Shown in pieces: positions 18,329 to 27,836 of a stretch of DNA of 64,000 nt. The notes under the pieces were generated by a model. The model was not told the DNA's origin. It saw nothing but the letters and a program-made list of their open reading frames with translations, and did no database searches. The position numbers were made by a program, and so were the translations under genes. Each line of letters opens with the position of its first letter. The stretch's first letter is position 1. The DNA is from Fluviicola sp. (GTDB lineage Bacteria; Bacteroidota; Bacteroidia; Flavobacteriales_D; Crocinitomicaceae), in contig NVXV01000005.1 in the NCBI GenBank assembly GCA_002734085.1, forward strand, positions 152,655-216,654. The letters are read 5' to 3'.

Positions 18329-18877
18329 ATGGAAACGCAAATCATTCTGAATAAAAGGCATTTTGATTTAACCTTACAGAGACTCTGTCGGCAATTAATT
18401 GAAAATCACAATGATTTCTCGAATACAGTTTTAATAGGTCTTCAACCTAGAGGAGTGCGTGTTGTTGATCGTTTAAAAGAAATGTTAGAGAGCATTTTAG
18501 GTAAACAAGTACAGTGCGGCACGTTGGACATCACCTTTTATAGAGATGACTTTAGAAGAAGAGAAACACCTCCTATCCCAAGTGTAACTAACATCGACTT
18601 CACTATAGAAAATAAAAAAGTAATTTTAATTGATGATGTCCTCTACACTGGTAGAACGATACGTTCAGGTTTAGATGCACTTTTAGCTTTTGGTAGACCA
18701 GAAAAAGTTGAATTACTCACCTTCATCGATAGAAGGTTTAAAAGACATTTACCTATTCAGGCAGATTATATTGGAAAAGCTGTAGACACACTAATTTCAG
18801 AGCGCGTTTCTGTGGAATGGGAGGAAATTGAAGGAGAAGACAAAGTATTACTTTATACACCCAATGAAAATGGATAA
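18329..18877 (+). CDS. pyrR: PyrR-like phosphoribosyltransferase (pyrimidine regulator / UPRTase family)
   Basis: This 182-residue type I phosphoribosyltransferase has the PRPP-binding motif VILIDDVLYTGRTIRSGLDA, preceded by GIQ-like GLQPRGVRVVDRL and CGTLDITFYRDDF, and followed by ELLTFIDRRFKRHLPIQADYIGK. These are typical of PyrR. ATG 18329 is preferred over an upstream TTG that overlaps the promoter box. The stop overlaps the pyrB start. With no 5' leader, the known PyrR-type attenuation of its own mRNA looks unlikely here. It may act mainly as a uracil phosphoribosyltransferase or act elsewhere. Confidence 0.9.
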   Translation: METQIILNKRHFDLTLQRLCRQLIENHNDFSNTVLIGLQPRGVRVVDRLKEMLESILGKQVQCGTLDITFYRDDFRRRETPPIPSVTNIDFTIENKKVILIDDVLYTGRTIRSGLDALLAFGRPEKVELLTFIDRRFKRHLPIQADYIGKAVDTLISERVSVEWEEIEGEDKVLLYTPNENG

Positions 18878-19802
18878 TTTAAGTGTTGAACATCTAATTG
18901 GAATCGAGCATCTCACACCAAGAGATATCGAAATTATTTTCAAAACGGCAGATAGTTTTAAAGAAGTAATTAACCGACCAATTAAAAAAGTTCCTTCACT
19001 TCGAGATATAACAATTGCTAACTTATTTTTTGAAAATTCAACCCGTACCCGGTTATCATTTGAATTGGCAGAAAAGCGACTAAGTGCTGATGTAGTAAAT
19101 TTTAGCGCCTCAAGTAGTTCTGTCTCAAAAGGCGAATCTTTGATTGACACCGTAAATAATATCCTTTCAATGAAAGTCGATATGGTCGTAATGCGTCATC
19201 CTAGTCCTGGAGCAGCAAAATTTCTTTCAGAAAGAATAAATGCAAGAGTAATAAATGCTGGAGATGGAACGCATGAACATCCAACTCAAGCCTTACTAGA
19301 TACATATTCGATCCGTGAAAGACTCGGCTCCGTTGAAGGAAAAAAAGTCGTCATTGTTGGTGATATAATCCATTCAAGAGTGGCTTTGTCAAATATTTAT
19401 GCTCTTCAGAAGCAAGGTGCTGAAGTGATGGTTTGCGGACCGACAACTCTGATTCCAAAGTACATTCATAAACTTGGTGTTAGAGTTGAAAACAATCTCC
19501 GTAAAGCGTTAGAGTGGTGTGATGTTGCAAACATGCTAAGGATACAACTCGAGCGACAAGACATTCAATTTTTTCCTTCACTTCGTGAATATTCAATGCT
19601 CTATGGGTTGGATAAAAAATTACTAGATAGTTTGAGTAAAGAAATAATTGTAATGCATCCTGGCCCAATTAATAGAGGTGTTGAAATCACAAGCGATGTT
19701 GCTGATAGCAAACAATCTATAATATTAAATCAGGTTGAAAATGGCGTAGCAATAAGAATGGCTATCATATACTTATTAGCGTCAAAAATCGATCGTCAAT
19801 AA
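18864..19802 (+). CDS. pyrB: PyrB: aspartate carbamoyltransferase catalytic chain
   Basis: This roughly 312-residue enzyme begins near MKMDNLSVEHLIGIEHLTPRDI. It carries the carbamoyl-phosphate loop FFENSTRTRLSFELAEKRL, the SSSVSKGES loop with the Ser-Lys pair, VMRHPSPGAAKFLS, NAGDGTHEHPTQALLDTYSI and VMHPGPINRGVEI. ATG 18864 (or 18870) overlaps pyrR by 14 (or 8) nt; the longer in-frame start at 18828 is deep inside pyrR and unlikely. It commits carbamoyl phosphate and aspartate to pyrimidine synthesis. No regulatory chain pyrI follows. Confidence 0.96.
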   Translation: MKMDNLSVEHLIGIEHLTPRDIEIIFKTADSFKEVINRPIKKVPSLRDITIANLFFENSTRTRLSFELAEKRLSADVVNFSASSSSVSKGESLIDTVNNILSMKVDMVVMRHPSPGAAKFLSERINARVINAGDGTHEHPTQALLDTYSIRERLGSVEGKKVVIVGDIIHSRVALSNIYALQKQGAEVMVCGPTTLIPKYIHKLGVRVENNLRKALEWCDVANMLRIQLERQDIQFFPSLREYSMLYGLDKKLLDSLSKEIIVMHPGPINRGVEITSDVADSKQSIILNQVENGVAIRMAIIYLLASKIDRQ

Positions 19803-19810
19803 AATTTTCT

Positions 19811-19818
19811 TATTTTTG
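19811..19818 (+). promoter_or_regulatory. -7 box TATTTTTG upstream of the STAS gene
   Basis: This TAnnTTTG match lies 17 nt before the ATG at 19836 and immediately after the pyrB stop. It could give the STAS-rnz pair its own promoter. No clear -33 box. Confidence 0.4.
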
Positions 19819-19835
19819 AACAAAGATAAAGCCGA

Positions 19836-20171
19836 ATGAATTTTCAAGTTGTTGACCAAAATAAATATAGCGTTATTTCTGCACATGTAGATAGACTTAA
19901 TGCTAATAACGCTCCAGAACTAAAAGGTGTTTTAGTTAACCTGAACAAAAATAGTGTTAACAATATAATCATTGACCTTTCAAATACTTCTTATTGTGAC
20001 TCTTCCGGCTTAAGCGCCATACTCTCTGCAAACAGATTATGTAAAAATTCAGGTGGTCAATTTATACTATGTGGACTTCAACCCAACGTACAAAAAATGA
20101 TTGAAATATCTCAATTAAATCGTGTACTGAATATAGAAAGTGATTTAGACAGTGCCGTTGATAATCTTTAA
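19836..20171 (+). CDS. STAS-domain anti-sigma-factor antagonist-like protein
   Basis: This 111-residue single-domain protein follows the SpoIIAA/RsbV pattern. A beta strand (YSVISAHVDRLNANNAPELKGVL) is followed by IIIDLSNTSYCDSSGLSAILSANRLCK, which holds the conserved Ser of DSSGL that partner kinases phosphorylate, and then GGQFILCGLQPNVQKMIEIS. No cognate kinase, phosphatase or sigma factor is encoded nearby. It is followed by rnz after 2 nt, so the two are probably co-transcribed. Confidence 0.85.
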   Translation: MNFQVVDQNKYSVISAHVDRLNANNAPELKGVLVNLNKNSVNNIIIDLSNTSYCDSSGLSAILSANRLCKNSGGQFILCGLQPNVQKMIEISQLNRVLNIESDLDSAVDNL

Positions 20172-20173
20172 TT

Positions 20174-21085
20174 ATGAGTTTCGACGTTACCATTCTCGGT
20201 ACTGGATCGGCAATTCCTACAGTTAAAAGAGGAACTACATCACATTACGTCAATTGTCAGCAACGCCATATTCTTATTGATTGTGGTGAAGGAACTCAAC
20301 TTCAAATGCGGAAGTTTAAAATCAAGTTTCAACAAATCGATATTATATTAATTTCACATTTACACGGTGACCACATTTTTGGACTTCCCGGATTATTAAG
20401 TACCATGCAGCTACTTGGAAGGGAACACAAACTGAAAATAATCGGTCCAACAGGTATAAAAAGACTATTAAAAGTACAATTTGAAGAAGTGGGGACATCA
20501 AAACTATTCCCCATTGAGATCGAAGAAATAGAAGAAGATACCACCGCGCTCATTTTTGAAGATAAATGTATTGAAATATCAACTTTCCCATTAAAACACA
20601 GGATACAAACGCAGGGATACAAAATTCAAGAGAAGCTAGGGAAACGGAGATTACTTAAAGATGAATTTGACAGAACAGGAATCAGTGTTGCTTATATAAA
20701 TAAACTATTAAGTGGTGAGGACGTTATTGATAACGAAGGGAGGTCATTAAAGTATAAAGAAGTTACTCTTCCTCCAAAGCCTCCAAAATCCTATGCATTT
20801 TGTTCTGATACGGCATTTCATTTACCAATTCTAGAGTCTATTGAAAATGTAGACTTATTATATCACGAGGCAACATTTTTAGATCACGAAAGTGACCGAG
20901 CCGCAACTACATTTCATTCTACAGCTAAACAAGCAGCAACAATAGCCCTAAAAGCAAATGCAAAACGTCTCGTACTTGGCCATTTTTCAGCAAGGTATAA
21001 ATCTGCTAAAAATCACCAAACAGAGGCTCAGACTATCTTTGAAAATACATTTATTCCGAAAGACGGTGAAAAGTATGTTGTTTGA
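20174..21085 (+). CDS. rnz: Ribonuclease Z (tRNA 3' endonuclease)
   Basis: This 303-residue metallo-beta-lactamase-fold protein has ILGTGSAIPT, CGEGTQLQMRK, the zinc motif SHLHGDHIFGLPGLL, FCSDTAFHLPI, LYHEATFLDHESDRA and VLGHFSARY. These are the diagnostic segments of RNase Z/ElaC, which cuts tRNA precursors 3' of the discriminator base. The tRNA-like loci near 54 kb do not encode CCA (they end in AC), so this enzyme would be needed for their 3' processing. Confidence 0.95.
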   Translation: MSFDVTILGTGSAIPTVKRGTTSHYVNCQQRHILIDCGEGTQLQMRKFKIKFQQIDIILISHLHGDHIFGLPGLLSTMQLLGREHKLKIIGPTGIKRLLKVQFEEVGTSKLFPIEIEEIEEDTTALIFEDKCIEISTFPLKHRIQTQGYKIQEKLGKRRLLKDEFDRTGISVAYINKLLSGEDVIDNEGRSLKYKEVTLPPKPPKSYAFCSDTAFHLPILESIENVDLLYHEATFLDHESDRAATTFHSTAKQAATIALKANAKRLVLGHFSARYKSAKNHQTEAQTIFENTFIPKDGEKYVV

Positions 21086-21105
21086 TTTTTTTCAGGATAG
21101 TAAAT

Positions 21106-22014
21106 TTATACCATAATCAACTCATGCCTTTTATGTTTTTTTGTCTCCCCAAGGTAAAAATCAATTCTACCAAGTGCTAAACCTGCCCAACCCACTTGGT
21201 TAATTAGCACTTTTTCTCCTTTTTTATTTTGATGGATTTCTGGTTTATCAAGAAAAGTGTGGGTATGGCCTCCAATGATTAAGTCTATTTCTTCTGTTTC
21301 CTTTGCTAGCAGAATATCACACATATCATTTTGCTTGGGTTTGTATCCGAGGTGTGAGAGACATATTACAATATCACACTCCTCTTCATATCTCAAGTAT
21401 TTCGCCCATTTATTTGAAATACTTATGGGGTCATTATAAATCGTATCTTGATAATTAGATTTTGCAACTAATCCCTCTAGTTCTGGTCCTAGACCAAAGA
21501 CACCAACTTTGAATGGACCTTTTTGGAAAGTCCTATATGGGAAAGTCACATTTTTCAGGTCTGTATTATCAAAATCGTAATTGGAGCATACAAATGGAAA
21601 ATTTGCGTATTCATGTGCTTTCTTAAAGCCATTGATACCAGCATCAAAATCATGATTTCCCATTGTACAGCAATCATAACCCAATTTCGTCATTAGTTTC
21701 ATTTCTAGAACACCTCCATATTTATTAAAATAAGGAGTTCCCTGAAAAATATCTCCTGCATCCAACAAAAGAACATTTGACTCCGATGATCTAATATCCT
21801 GAATTAATGAAAATCTACGCGCTACACCACCCTGATTGGGATATTTTGAATGGTTACTAGGAAAGGTGTCAATGTTGGAATGCGTATCGTTTGTGTGTAA
21901 AATCGTGAGTTTTTCAAGTCCGTCAAGCTGTTTTGGATGGGCCAACAAGCTTGGAGACAAAACTAACCCTGTCCCTAAAACCATACTATGTTGTAAAAAT
22001 ATCCTTCTTTCCAT
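21106..22014 (-). CDS. Tat-exported metallophosphatase (catalytic half of a 5'-nucleotidase)
   Basis: This 302-residue protein carries the calcineurin-like metallophosphatase domain of UshA-type 5'-nucleotidases. Motifs are TILHTNDTHSNIDTF, LLDAGDIFQGTPYF, MGNHDFDAG, VICLSHLG and LIIGGHTHTFLDKPE, covering the two-metal site. The N-terminus MERRIFLQHSMVLGTG looks like a twin-arginine signal (RRIFLQ). It is about half the length of UshA and lacks the C-terminal substrate domain, which is encoded by the gene just upstream in the operon (2 nt gap). It probably removes phosphate from nucleotides in the periplasm. Confidence 0.9.
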   Translation of the reverse strand: MERRIFLQHSMVLGTGLVLSPSLLAHPKQLDGLEKLTILHTNDTHSNIDTFPSNHSKYPNQGGVARRFSLIQDIRSSESNVLLLDAGDIFQGTPYFNKYGGVLEMKLMTKLGYDCCTMGNHDFDAGINGFKKAHEYANFPFVCSNYDFDNTDLKNVTFPYRTFQKGPFKVGVFGLGPELEGLVAKSNYQDTIYNDPISISNKWAKYLRYEEECDIVICLSHLGYKPKQNDMCDILLAKETEEIDLIIGGHTHTFLDKPEIHQNKKGEKVLINQVGWAGLALGRIDFYLGETKKHKRHELIMV

Positions 22015-22016
22015 CT

Positions 22017-22730
22017 TTACAGTTTAATACGTTCATCCACATACGAAACTAGTGTATCTTTTTTTTCCACCATTTCTAAGAGAATATCTCTTAAAAATAT
22101 TCCAGTATTGATTTTTTCATACGAATTCTTAAAAAAATTCATACGATCTCCACCGTTTGCCAGATAATCCGTAGTAATCACAAAAAGCGTATCGTTCAAT
22201 TCTTTATTACTATTCAATTCAAAGGAGTCATTTGTCAATTGAAAACCTCCAACAGGTTCTCCACCAGAATTCCTCAAATAACTTTCAATATCACTGATTC
22301 GTTTCGCGGGAAGCTTTAGTAGCACAATAGTGTTGTCAAAAGGCATCAGCTTATAAATATCACCTACTTTTACATTACCTTTATTAATTGGTGCTCTTAA
22401 ACCACCAAAATTCATTATACAAATATAATCGTCGCGTTGAACTAGTTGTTTATTAACGACATATTGCATTGTTTGGTCAACAACAAAGTTACCTAAAGCA
22501 CCAACAGGACGCTTATTAATGAAATCATCAGATGCATAGGCAATCACACGCTCCATCTCTAAAGCTAAAGAATCTCGATAAGGTTCTATAAAAGATGCCA
22601 AAACTGAATCTTTCTGAGTACTTGTATTCACCTCTATTTTATCTGTCTGAACATATAGAGGTGAAACAGAAGAGCAGGCCCAAAGACCTGCTCCAATGAT
22701 TGTTAATAGTACTATTTGTATACGATTCAT
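22017..22730 (-). CDS. Lipoprotein with 5'-nucleotidase C-terminal domain
   Basis: This 237-residue protein begins MNRIQIVLLTIIGAGLWACSS with a lipobox (LWAC), so it is probably a lipoprotein. The rest matches the substrate-recognition domain of UshA-like 5'-nucleotidases: NFVVDQTMQYV, YICIMNFGGLRAPINKG, GDIYKLMPFDNTIVLLKL and FVITTDYLANGGDRM. The separate signals show that this is a true two-gene split and not a broken fusion. The substrate half is encoded first and the Tat-exported catalytic half second, 2 nt apart. The two would have to associate at the inner face of the outer membrane. Confidence 0.88.
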   Translation of the reverse strand: MNRIQIVLLTIIGAGLWACSSVSPLYVQTDKIEVNTSTQKDSVLASFIEPYRDSLALEMERVIAYASDDFINKRPVGALGNFVVDQTMQYVVNKQLVQRDDYICIMNFGGLRAPINKGNVKVGDIYKLMPFDNTIVLLKLPAKRISDIESYLRNSGGEPVGGFQLTNDSFELNSNKELNDTLFVITTDYLANGGDRMNFFKNSYEKINTGIFLRDILLEMVEKKDTLVSYVDERIKL

Positions 22731-22742
22731 TATAAAAAATTC

Positions 22743-25025
22743 TTACTGAACGATTAATTTACGCTGTGCGCTTCCTTGATCTGTAGTAATATTTAGAATA
22801 TAAGAACCTGCATTGAAATCCTTAACATTGATTTTAACAGCCATTTCACTGTTGAATTCACCAACAACTCTACCTGTCATATCTGTAATTGTAAGTTTTT
22901 CAATGTTGATACCATTAACTTGCACATAAACCATATCATTTGATGGATTTGGAAAAACAACCAAATTTGATTCAACAATATTCTCGTCTAATGATAAAGC
23001 ACAGTCTTCATCATACGTCATATCTGAAAAGTTAACAAAACAAGCAAAATCAACACTATCGATATAAGGGTTTCGATTGTTTTGCGTTTCATAAATCAAC
23101 TCATGTCTAGCTATTTCGTAATTATCAGGTAAGTCACCGAAATGCCAGTTCTTAAGAACGTCTTGATCCTGGTTTGAAGGAATACTCCAATCATCGCCAG
23201 TTCCGTTAGGACCATTATAACACGTTGCCATATAAAATATCGCTCTCGCTAAGTTTCCTTTTTGGTCATCGCGAGGTTCATATACATAACTTCCATCGGC
23301 TATTTCACCAACACTACCTTCTAAGTAATTGAAAACAACAGGCCCTGTGATTATACCGAATGGCAGGTTACTTCTAGGTGAGTTAGCTTGAGCTAAGTTC
23401 GTCGGATACAAGTTATGATAATCAACATATTCTGCTTCTTCTGGGTTATCTGCTGGGAATGTTGGCATCCAAGAGTGTGCGTAAGTGTGCTCTCTTGAAT
23501 ATCCTGTTGCCGTCCAGTCAAATGGTCCACTAAATACTTTTCTCTCACCAGAATAGGCGCATTCTACAAAAGACTCACCATTTGTAGTATCCCTCACTTC
23601 AAACTGATCCATCATAATCGTTTTATACAAGAAGTAAGAAGAAAAATTATGAGGGTTAATCAATGTTGTAAGGTCATCAATTAATGTTGGAGACAGACTG
23701 CTAATCCCATTGTAGTAATTACCAATTTGTTCTCCTGTTGAAGATTCATTACCAGACAACACGTTCGTTTGGTTATAATTCGTAAAATTACCGTAACCAT
23801 TAAACGAGTACACATCAAAATAATAATCTGTATTTGCTCTTATTCCTCTCGGCGTAAATGATGTTCCTGACCCAATATAGGCTACTTGTGCATCTCCAAT
23901 CACATCTCCTCTTAGATAGTTCTCACCATCCACTGGAGCACCTGTTGGAGCGCTGCCTTTTTTCCAAACAACAATATAATTTTCCGCGTCAGTAGAAGGA
24001 GAGTAACTTGCACTCATTGTGTACGCCTTAACATTTGAGAATGTCAGCGCTGTTGCTCCATCTGTAGGTTCAGTAGCTAAATCGTCATTTCCAATTGCAT
24101 AAATATTAACAACAAATGTCGGATCATCTGGATCATCAGAATTAATTTCTAAAACTGCTTGACGAGAACCATTTCCACCTGATGTAAAAGTAAGTGTGTT
24201 ATTGGTTTCACCTCCTCCTGCAATTGCTCCTGCAACAATATCAGTGGAAAAATCACCTGCTTCAGGTCCTGTTATTGAAGTACCAGATATAGTCAAGTTA
24301 TTTACACCAATGTTTTTAATCGTTATGGGTGTCGATACTGTTGTTCCGATATATGCAGTATTTCCATTCAAGAAACTTGTTCCATCAACTTCAACAACGA
24401 TTTTCTTATCTGGAGCAGCGTAGGGAAAAATATCGTTATTATCTCTTGGTAACACCTGATAAGTTCCATTGTACTCACTACCTAAACCAACTAAAGTTTG
24501 CGGACCAGATGGAATTGTTACACCTACTAAATCAGAACCATTTTGAATTCTAAGTTCACCTGTATTCGTACCATCTGTAAAATCATAGTTTGTACCTCCA
24601 GAAAAAGTAGAACCGGCATCTGGAAATGTAATATCGTCAAACTGAAGAATACGACCTTCGAAAGTTTCACCTAAGTTAGAAATTGTAATAACCCAAGGAG
24701 CGATTTCAGTTCCTGCTCCAAAATTATTAACGTTTGTAATTGGATCAATTTCCAAAAGACCACTAAAGTCTTTAAGTTCTCCTGTTATTTCAACAGAATC
24801 ACCACGACTTATTCCGCTAACCGAACTTGGTCCGTAAACTGGAATTCCTCCTGTAACATCCTGAATATATCTTATGGGTCCTAACTCTCCTCCATCAGCA
24901 GCAACACCTCTTATTGTTACTGTTTGACCAACAGAAAAATTTGTACGTGCATCATTGATGTCTGTTTGTCCAAAAACAGATGAAAATGAACATAAAATGC
25001 CTAATATTATTAATCCTTTTTTCAT
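22743..25025 (-). CDS. T9SS-secreted endonuclease I family nuclease
   Basis: This 760-residue secreted protein has a signal peptide (MKKGLIILGILCSFSSVFG) and an OB-fold region (about 25-205, VTIRGVAADGG...DSVEITGELKDFSG). A choice-of-anchor/HYDIN-like beta domain (about 215-312) and a fibronectin-III-like domain (about 315-425) follow. The endonuclease I domain (about 437-665) carries GYSREHTYAHSWMP with the catalytic His, DYHNLYPT and NGPNGTGDDW. A T9SS tail (VVFPNPSNDMVYVQVNG) ends it. It should cut extracellular DNA or RNA without sequence specificity. It sits between a TonB-dependent receptor (25 nt) and the 5'-nucleotidase pair (12 nt), which supports a nutrient-scavenging role. Confidence 0.88.
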   Translation of the reverse strand: MKKGLIILGILCSFSSVFGQTDINDARTNFSVGQTVTIRGVAADGGELGPIRYIQDVTGGIPVYGPSSVSGISRGDSVEITGELKDFSGLLEIDPITNVNNFGAGTEIAPWVITISNLGETFEGRILQFDDITFPDAGSTFSGGTNYDFTDGTNTGELRIQNGSDLVGVTIPSGPQTLVGLGSEYNGTYQVLPRDNNDIFPYAAPDKKIVVEVDGTSFLNGNTAYIGTTVSTPITIKNIGVNNLTISGTSITGPEAGDFSTDIVAGAIAGGGETNNTLTFTSGGNGSRQAVLEINSDDPDDPTFVVNIYAIGNDDLATEPTDGATALTFSNVKAYTMSASYSPSTDAENYIVVWKKGSAPTGAPVDGENYLRGDVIGDAQVAYIGSGTSFTPRGIRANTDYYFDVYSFNGYGNFTNYNQTNVLSGNESSTGEQIGNYYNGISSLSPTLIDDLTTLINPHNFSSYFLYKTIMMDQFEVRDTTNGESFVECAYSGERKVFSGPFDWTATGYSREHTYAHSWMPTFPADNPEEAEYVDYHNLYPTNLAQANSPRSNLPFGIITGPVVFNYLEGSVGEIADGSYVYEPRDDQKGNLARAIFYMATCYNGPNGTGDDWSIPSNQDQDVLKNWHFGDLPDNYEIARHELIYETQNNRNPYIDSVDFACFVNFSDMTYDEDCALSLDENIVESNLVVFPNPSNDMVYVQVNGINIEKLTITDMTGRVVGEFNSEMAVKINVKDFNAGSYILNITTDQGSAQRKLIVQ

Positions 25026-25050
25026 ATAGTTTATATTTATTTTCTATTTA

Positions 25051-27783
25051 TTAAAATTCAAATCCTAGTGACACGTTAAAGCGAAGTCCTTGTCCAAAGA
25101 AAACTCCAGCAGATCCAGCGTCAAAGCCTCCTCCATTTTGATTATTTCTAGCGTCGGAAATATACTTTGTATTCAATGCATTAAATAGATTACCTCTAAA
25201 GATTAAGCTTGTTTTTTCAAATTTCATTCTATAGCCTAAGTGTACAGACATTAATCCATAAGATGGAATCTCCCAAGATTCTCTACCTCCATTTCCACTA
25301 GCAACATTTAGACTAAATGGATCAAAATCACTATAGTATCTGTCGAAGTAAGTATATCTTACACTAATATAACCTCCTCTAATTGGTTCATATCGAATAC
25401 TACCCGAAAGAGTTGTTTGAGCGGCATCTCCCACATGAACGCCTTTCGCGTCAAATTCAAACGTTGTTCCTACAACATCAATTACCTCGCTTGATTGCCA
25501 AGTCCAATCAGCAACAGATATCATTCCTTCTATTGCTAAGTTTTTAAATATTTTATAAACTCCATCAAATTCGACTCCCATGTGAAGTGCATCCATTCCA
25601 TTAACATTCGCTCGAATAAATTGTGTTGGATCATTTGGATCAGGTACTGCAACTCCGAACGGAAATGGTTTGTTTTCCCAATAGGTGTAATATCCATTAA
25701 CATTAAAGCTTAATTTTTTCGATCTAAAACCGTAACCAACTTCTGCAGCCATAATATTTTCATTCAGAATTTCAGCAAAAAATTCATTGGTATTATTATC
25801 TATGACATTACTATACTGTGGAGTTCTTGATAAATAACCAACATTCACAAAAATGTTTGACTTCTCTGTGATGTTAAAGTTCGCTCCTGCCTTTGCTGTA
25901 AAACCAGGAATCCATTTAGTTTCTGTTTGATTATACTTTAAATCAGGATGGTTTGGATGGTAAACTTCCCCTTCATACTCAACAACGTCTTGTCCTCCAA
26001 TATATAACGTTGTGTCATCTAAATGAATTTCTCTTTTCTCAGAGTAATCTACTCCTTTATAGCTGTTCACAACAGTGGATAAGTTAACGAATGCCGTCCA
26101 TCTTCCTTTAGAATATTCAGCCTGACCAAAAGCTCCCATCCATTGTACTAAAGCATCTCGATGATTATGATAAGGTTGCCACCCTACTTTATCTCCTTCA
26201 GTTTTCATATTCGAAATAGCATTTTGATCTTGCGTATTTACCCAGTAATTACCACCCAGAAGGTCTCTTAATTCCGTATAGTGTTCACCTTTATAATATC
26301 TATAATCTAATCCCCCAGAAATTTCCCAGTTTTCATTTGGATTAAAATCAAATTGAGATAAACCTCCAATCCACATATGGTTATTAACCGACGCGGTTAA
26401 AACCTGTGATGATTTTAATAAATCAGGATGATAAGCTGGGTCTGTTGAAGGATACTCTTGACCAAAAAGAGTTTTAACTTGATTGTTACGTATTATTTCA
26501 TCCCAATCCACAAGACCGTTTTCATCACGAATAATACCTCCTGAGTTTCGCAGTCTTTCTCCACCACCACGTCCAATTGACATATAAGCCATGTTTGACC
26601 AAGAAAGCTTTTCATTTACTTTCCAAAAATCTTTCAGTGTGATTTGAGGTTTGTGGTAATAGTTTCTTCTTTCAGCTTTAATAACTCGATCTCCGTTTGG
26701 TTTAGTAATGTAGCCATAATGTTGATTATGACGAATCCCATTATCAAGATTAAATCCACTCGCACCATCTGGAATTTCAACACCTAAATCTCTAGCATAT
26801 TGTTCATCCCAATAATAAATCGGTTGATTAAAAGACCTTTGGGCATGTTCTTGTGGTGCTCCAAAAGCACTTAGTGAAGTTAAGTGGCTTCCTGTTTTCT
26901 TTTGAATTTTTAAATAATAAAAGGCACCACGGGTGTAGAGTCCATCGACCCAGCCGTCACCTTGTTTGTAAGAACCTGAAAATAAAACACCCCATCCATT
27001 TTTCAATTTTCCAGACTTGTAGGATAGAGAAGTTCTTAAAAAATTACCTGAACCGTATTCTTGATTTACTTTAATTTGGCGTTTACCTCCTGTAGGCTGT
27101 GTTATAATATTCATTGTTCCCCCAACTGAAGGCATTGCTAATTTTGTCGCACCAAGACCTCTCTGAACTTGAATTTGATTGGTAATTTGATCTAAACCAA
27201 ACCAGTTACTCCAATACACCCAACCATTCTCCATGTCATTAACAGGTACACCGTCAATCATAACACCAACATTCCGTTGACTAAATCCTCTGATACTAAT
27301 ACGTGCATCACCATCTCCTCCACCTTGTTGTGTGGCGTGAACTCCAGGAGTGGAATTCAATAACATAGGTAATTCCTGAGAACCTAACTCTTCACTAATT
27401 TGTTTTTGAGAAATTCGACTTACGGCAACTGGAGTTTTTCTATCTACTGCTAATTGACCAATAACTTCAACTTCCTCCATTTCTTGGGTGTTCCCCATTT
27501 TAACATTTTCAACCACTTCAGGTTTATCAATATTTATTTTAAAATATAATGTGTCATAGGAAAACATTGATACTTGAACATTATAAGACCCATAAGGAAG
27601 GTTTTTAATCTCATAACTACCGTCTAAATTTGCCTTTGAACGAAAATCATTGGAAATATAAACATAAGCACCAATAACTGGCTCCCCCGTTGTATAGTCA
27701 ATCACTTCTCCCTTTAATGTTCCTGTTTGTCCAAAACTAATCATTGGTAAAAGGAGAAAAAACAAAACAAACTTTCTAATCAC
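25051..27783 (-). CDS. TonB-dependent outer-membrane receptor
   Basis: This 910-residue receptor has a signal peptide, a carboxypeptidase-regulatory-like domain (about 20-105, GTLKGEVIDYTTGEPVIGAY), and a plug domain (about 120-230, with GSQELPMLLNSTPGVHATQ and ISIRGFSQRNVGVMIDGVP). A 22-strand-type barrel follows, ending in an aromatic residue (FNVSLGFEF). No SusD partner is adjacent. Its neighbours are a secreted nuclease and 5'-nucleotidase, so the substrate may be nucleic-acid fragments or nucleotides. That is inference from context. A strong hairpin separates its start from the upstream lamin-tail gene. Confidence 0.93.
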   Translation of the reverse strand: MIRKFVLFFLLLPMISFGQTGTLKGEVIDYTTGEPVIGAYVYISNDFRSKANLDGSYEIKNLPYGSYNVQVSMFSYDTLYFKINIDKPEVVENVKMGNTQEMEEVEVIGQLAVDRKTPVAVSRISQKQISEELGSQELPMLLNSTPGVHATQQGGGDGDARISIRGFSQRNVGVMIDGVPVNDMENGWVYWSNWFGLDQITNQIQVQRGLGATKLAMPSVGGTMNIITQPTGGKRQIKVNQEYGSGNFLRTSLSYKSGKLKNGWGVLFSGSYKQGDGWVDGLYTRGAFYYLKIQKKTGSHLTSLSAFGAPQEHAQRSFNQPIYYWDEQYARDLGVEIPDGASGFNLDNGIRHNQHYGYITKPNGDRVIKAERRNYYHKPQITLKDFWKVNEKLSWSNMAYMSIGRGGGERLRNSGGIIRDENGLVDWDEIIRNNQVKTLFGQEYPSTDPAYHPDLLKSSQVLTASVNNHMWIGGLSQFDFNPNENWEISGGLDYRYYKGEHYTELRDLLGGNYWVNTQDQNAISNMKTEGDKVGWQPYHNHRDALVQWMGAFGQAEYSKGRWTAFVNLSTVVNSYKGVDYSEKREIHLDDTTLYIGGQDVVEYEGEVYHPNHPDLKYNQTETKWIPGFTAKAGANFNITEKSNIFVNVGYLSRTPQYSNVIDNNTNEFFAEILNENIMAAEVGYGFRSKKLSFNVNGYYTYWENKPFPFGVAVPDPNDPTQFIRANVNGMDALHMGVEFDGVYKIFKNLAIEGMISVADWTWQSSEVIDVVGTTFEFDAKGVHVGDAAQTTLSGSIRYEPIRGGYISVRYTYFDRYYSDFDPFSLNVASGNGGRESWEIPSYGLMSVHLGYRMKFEKTSLIFRGNLFNALNTKYISDARNNQNGGGFDAGSAGVFFGQGLRFNVSLGFEF

Positions 27784-27803
27784 AGCTCAAAAATGTTAAA
27801 AAA

Positions 27804-27832
27804 TGAAAGGGAAGCCGAAGCTTCCCTTTGAA
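27804..27832 (-). terminator. Intra-cluster terminator hairpin
   Basis: A perfect 10-bp stem (27806-27815 with 27820-27829, CGAA/TTCG tetraloop) is followed on the minus strand by a T-rich run. It lies between the lamin-tail gene and the TonB receptor gene and probably ends or attenuates transcription from upstream. Confidence 0.8.
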
Positions 27833-27836
27833 AAAT

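Noticed and set aside
21106..22730. A frameshifted single 5'-nucleotidase gene
   Set aside because: The order of domains is reversed and each ORF has its own export signal, so it is a real split.
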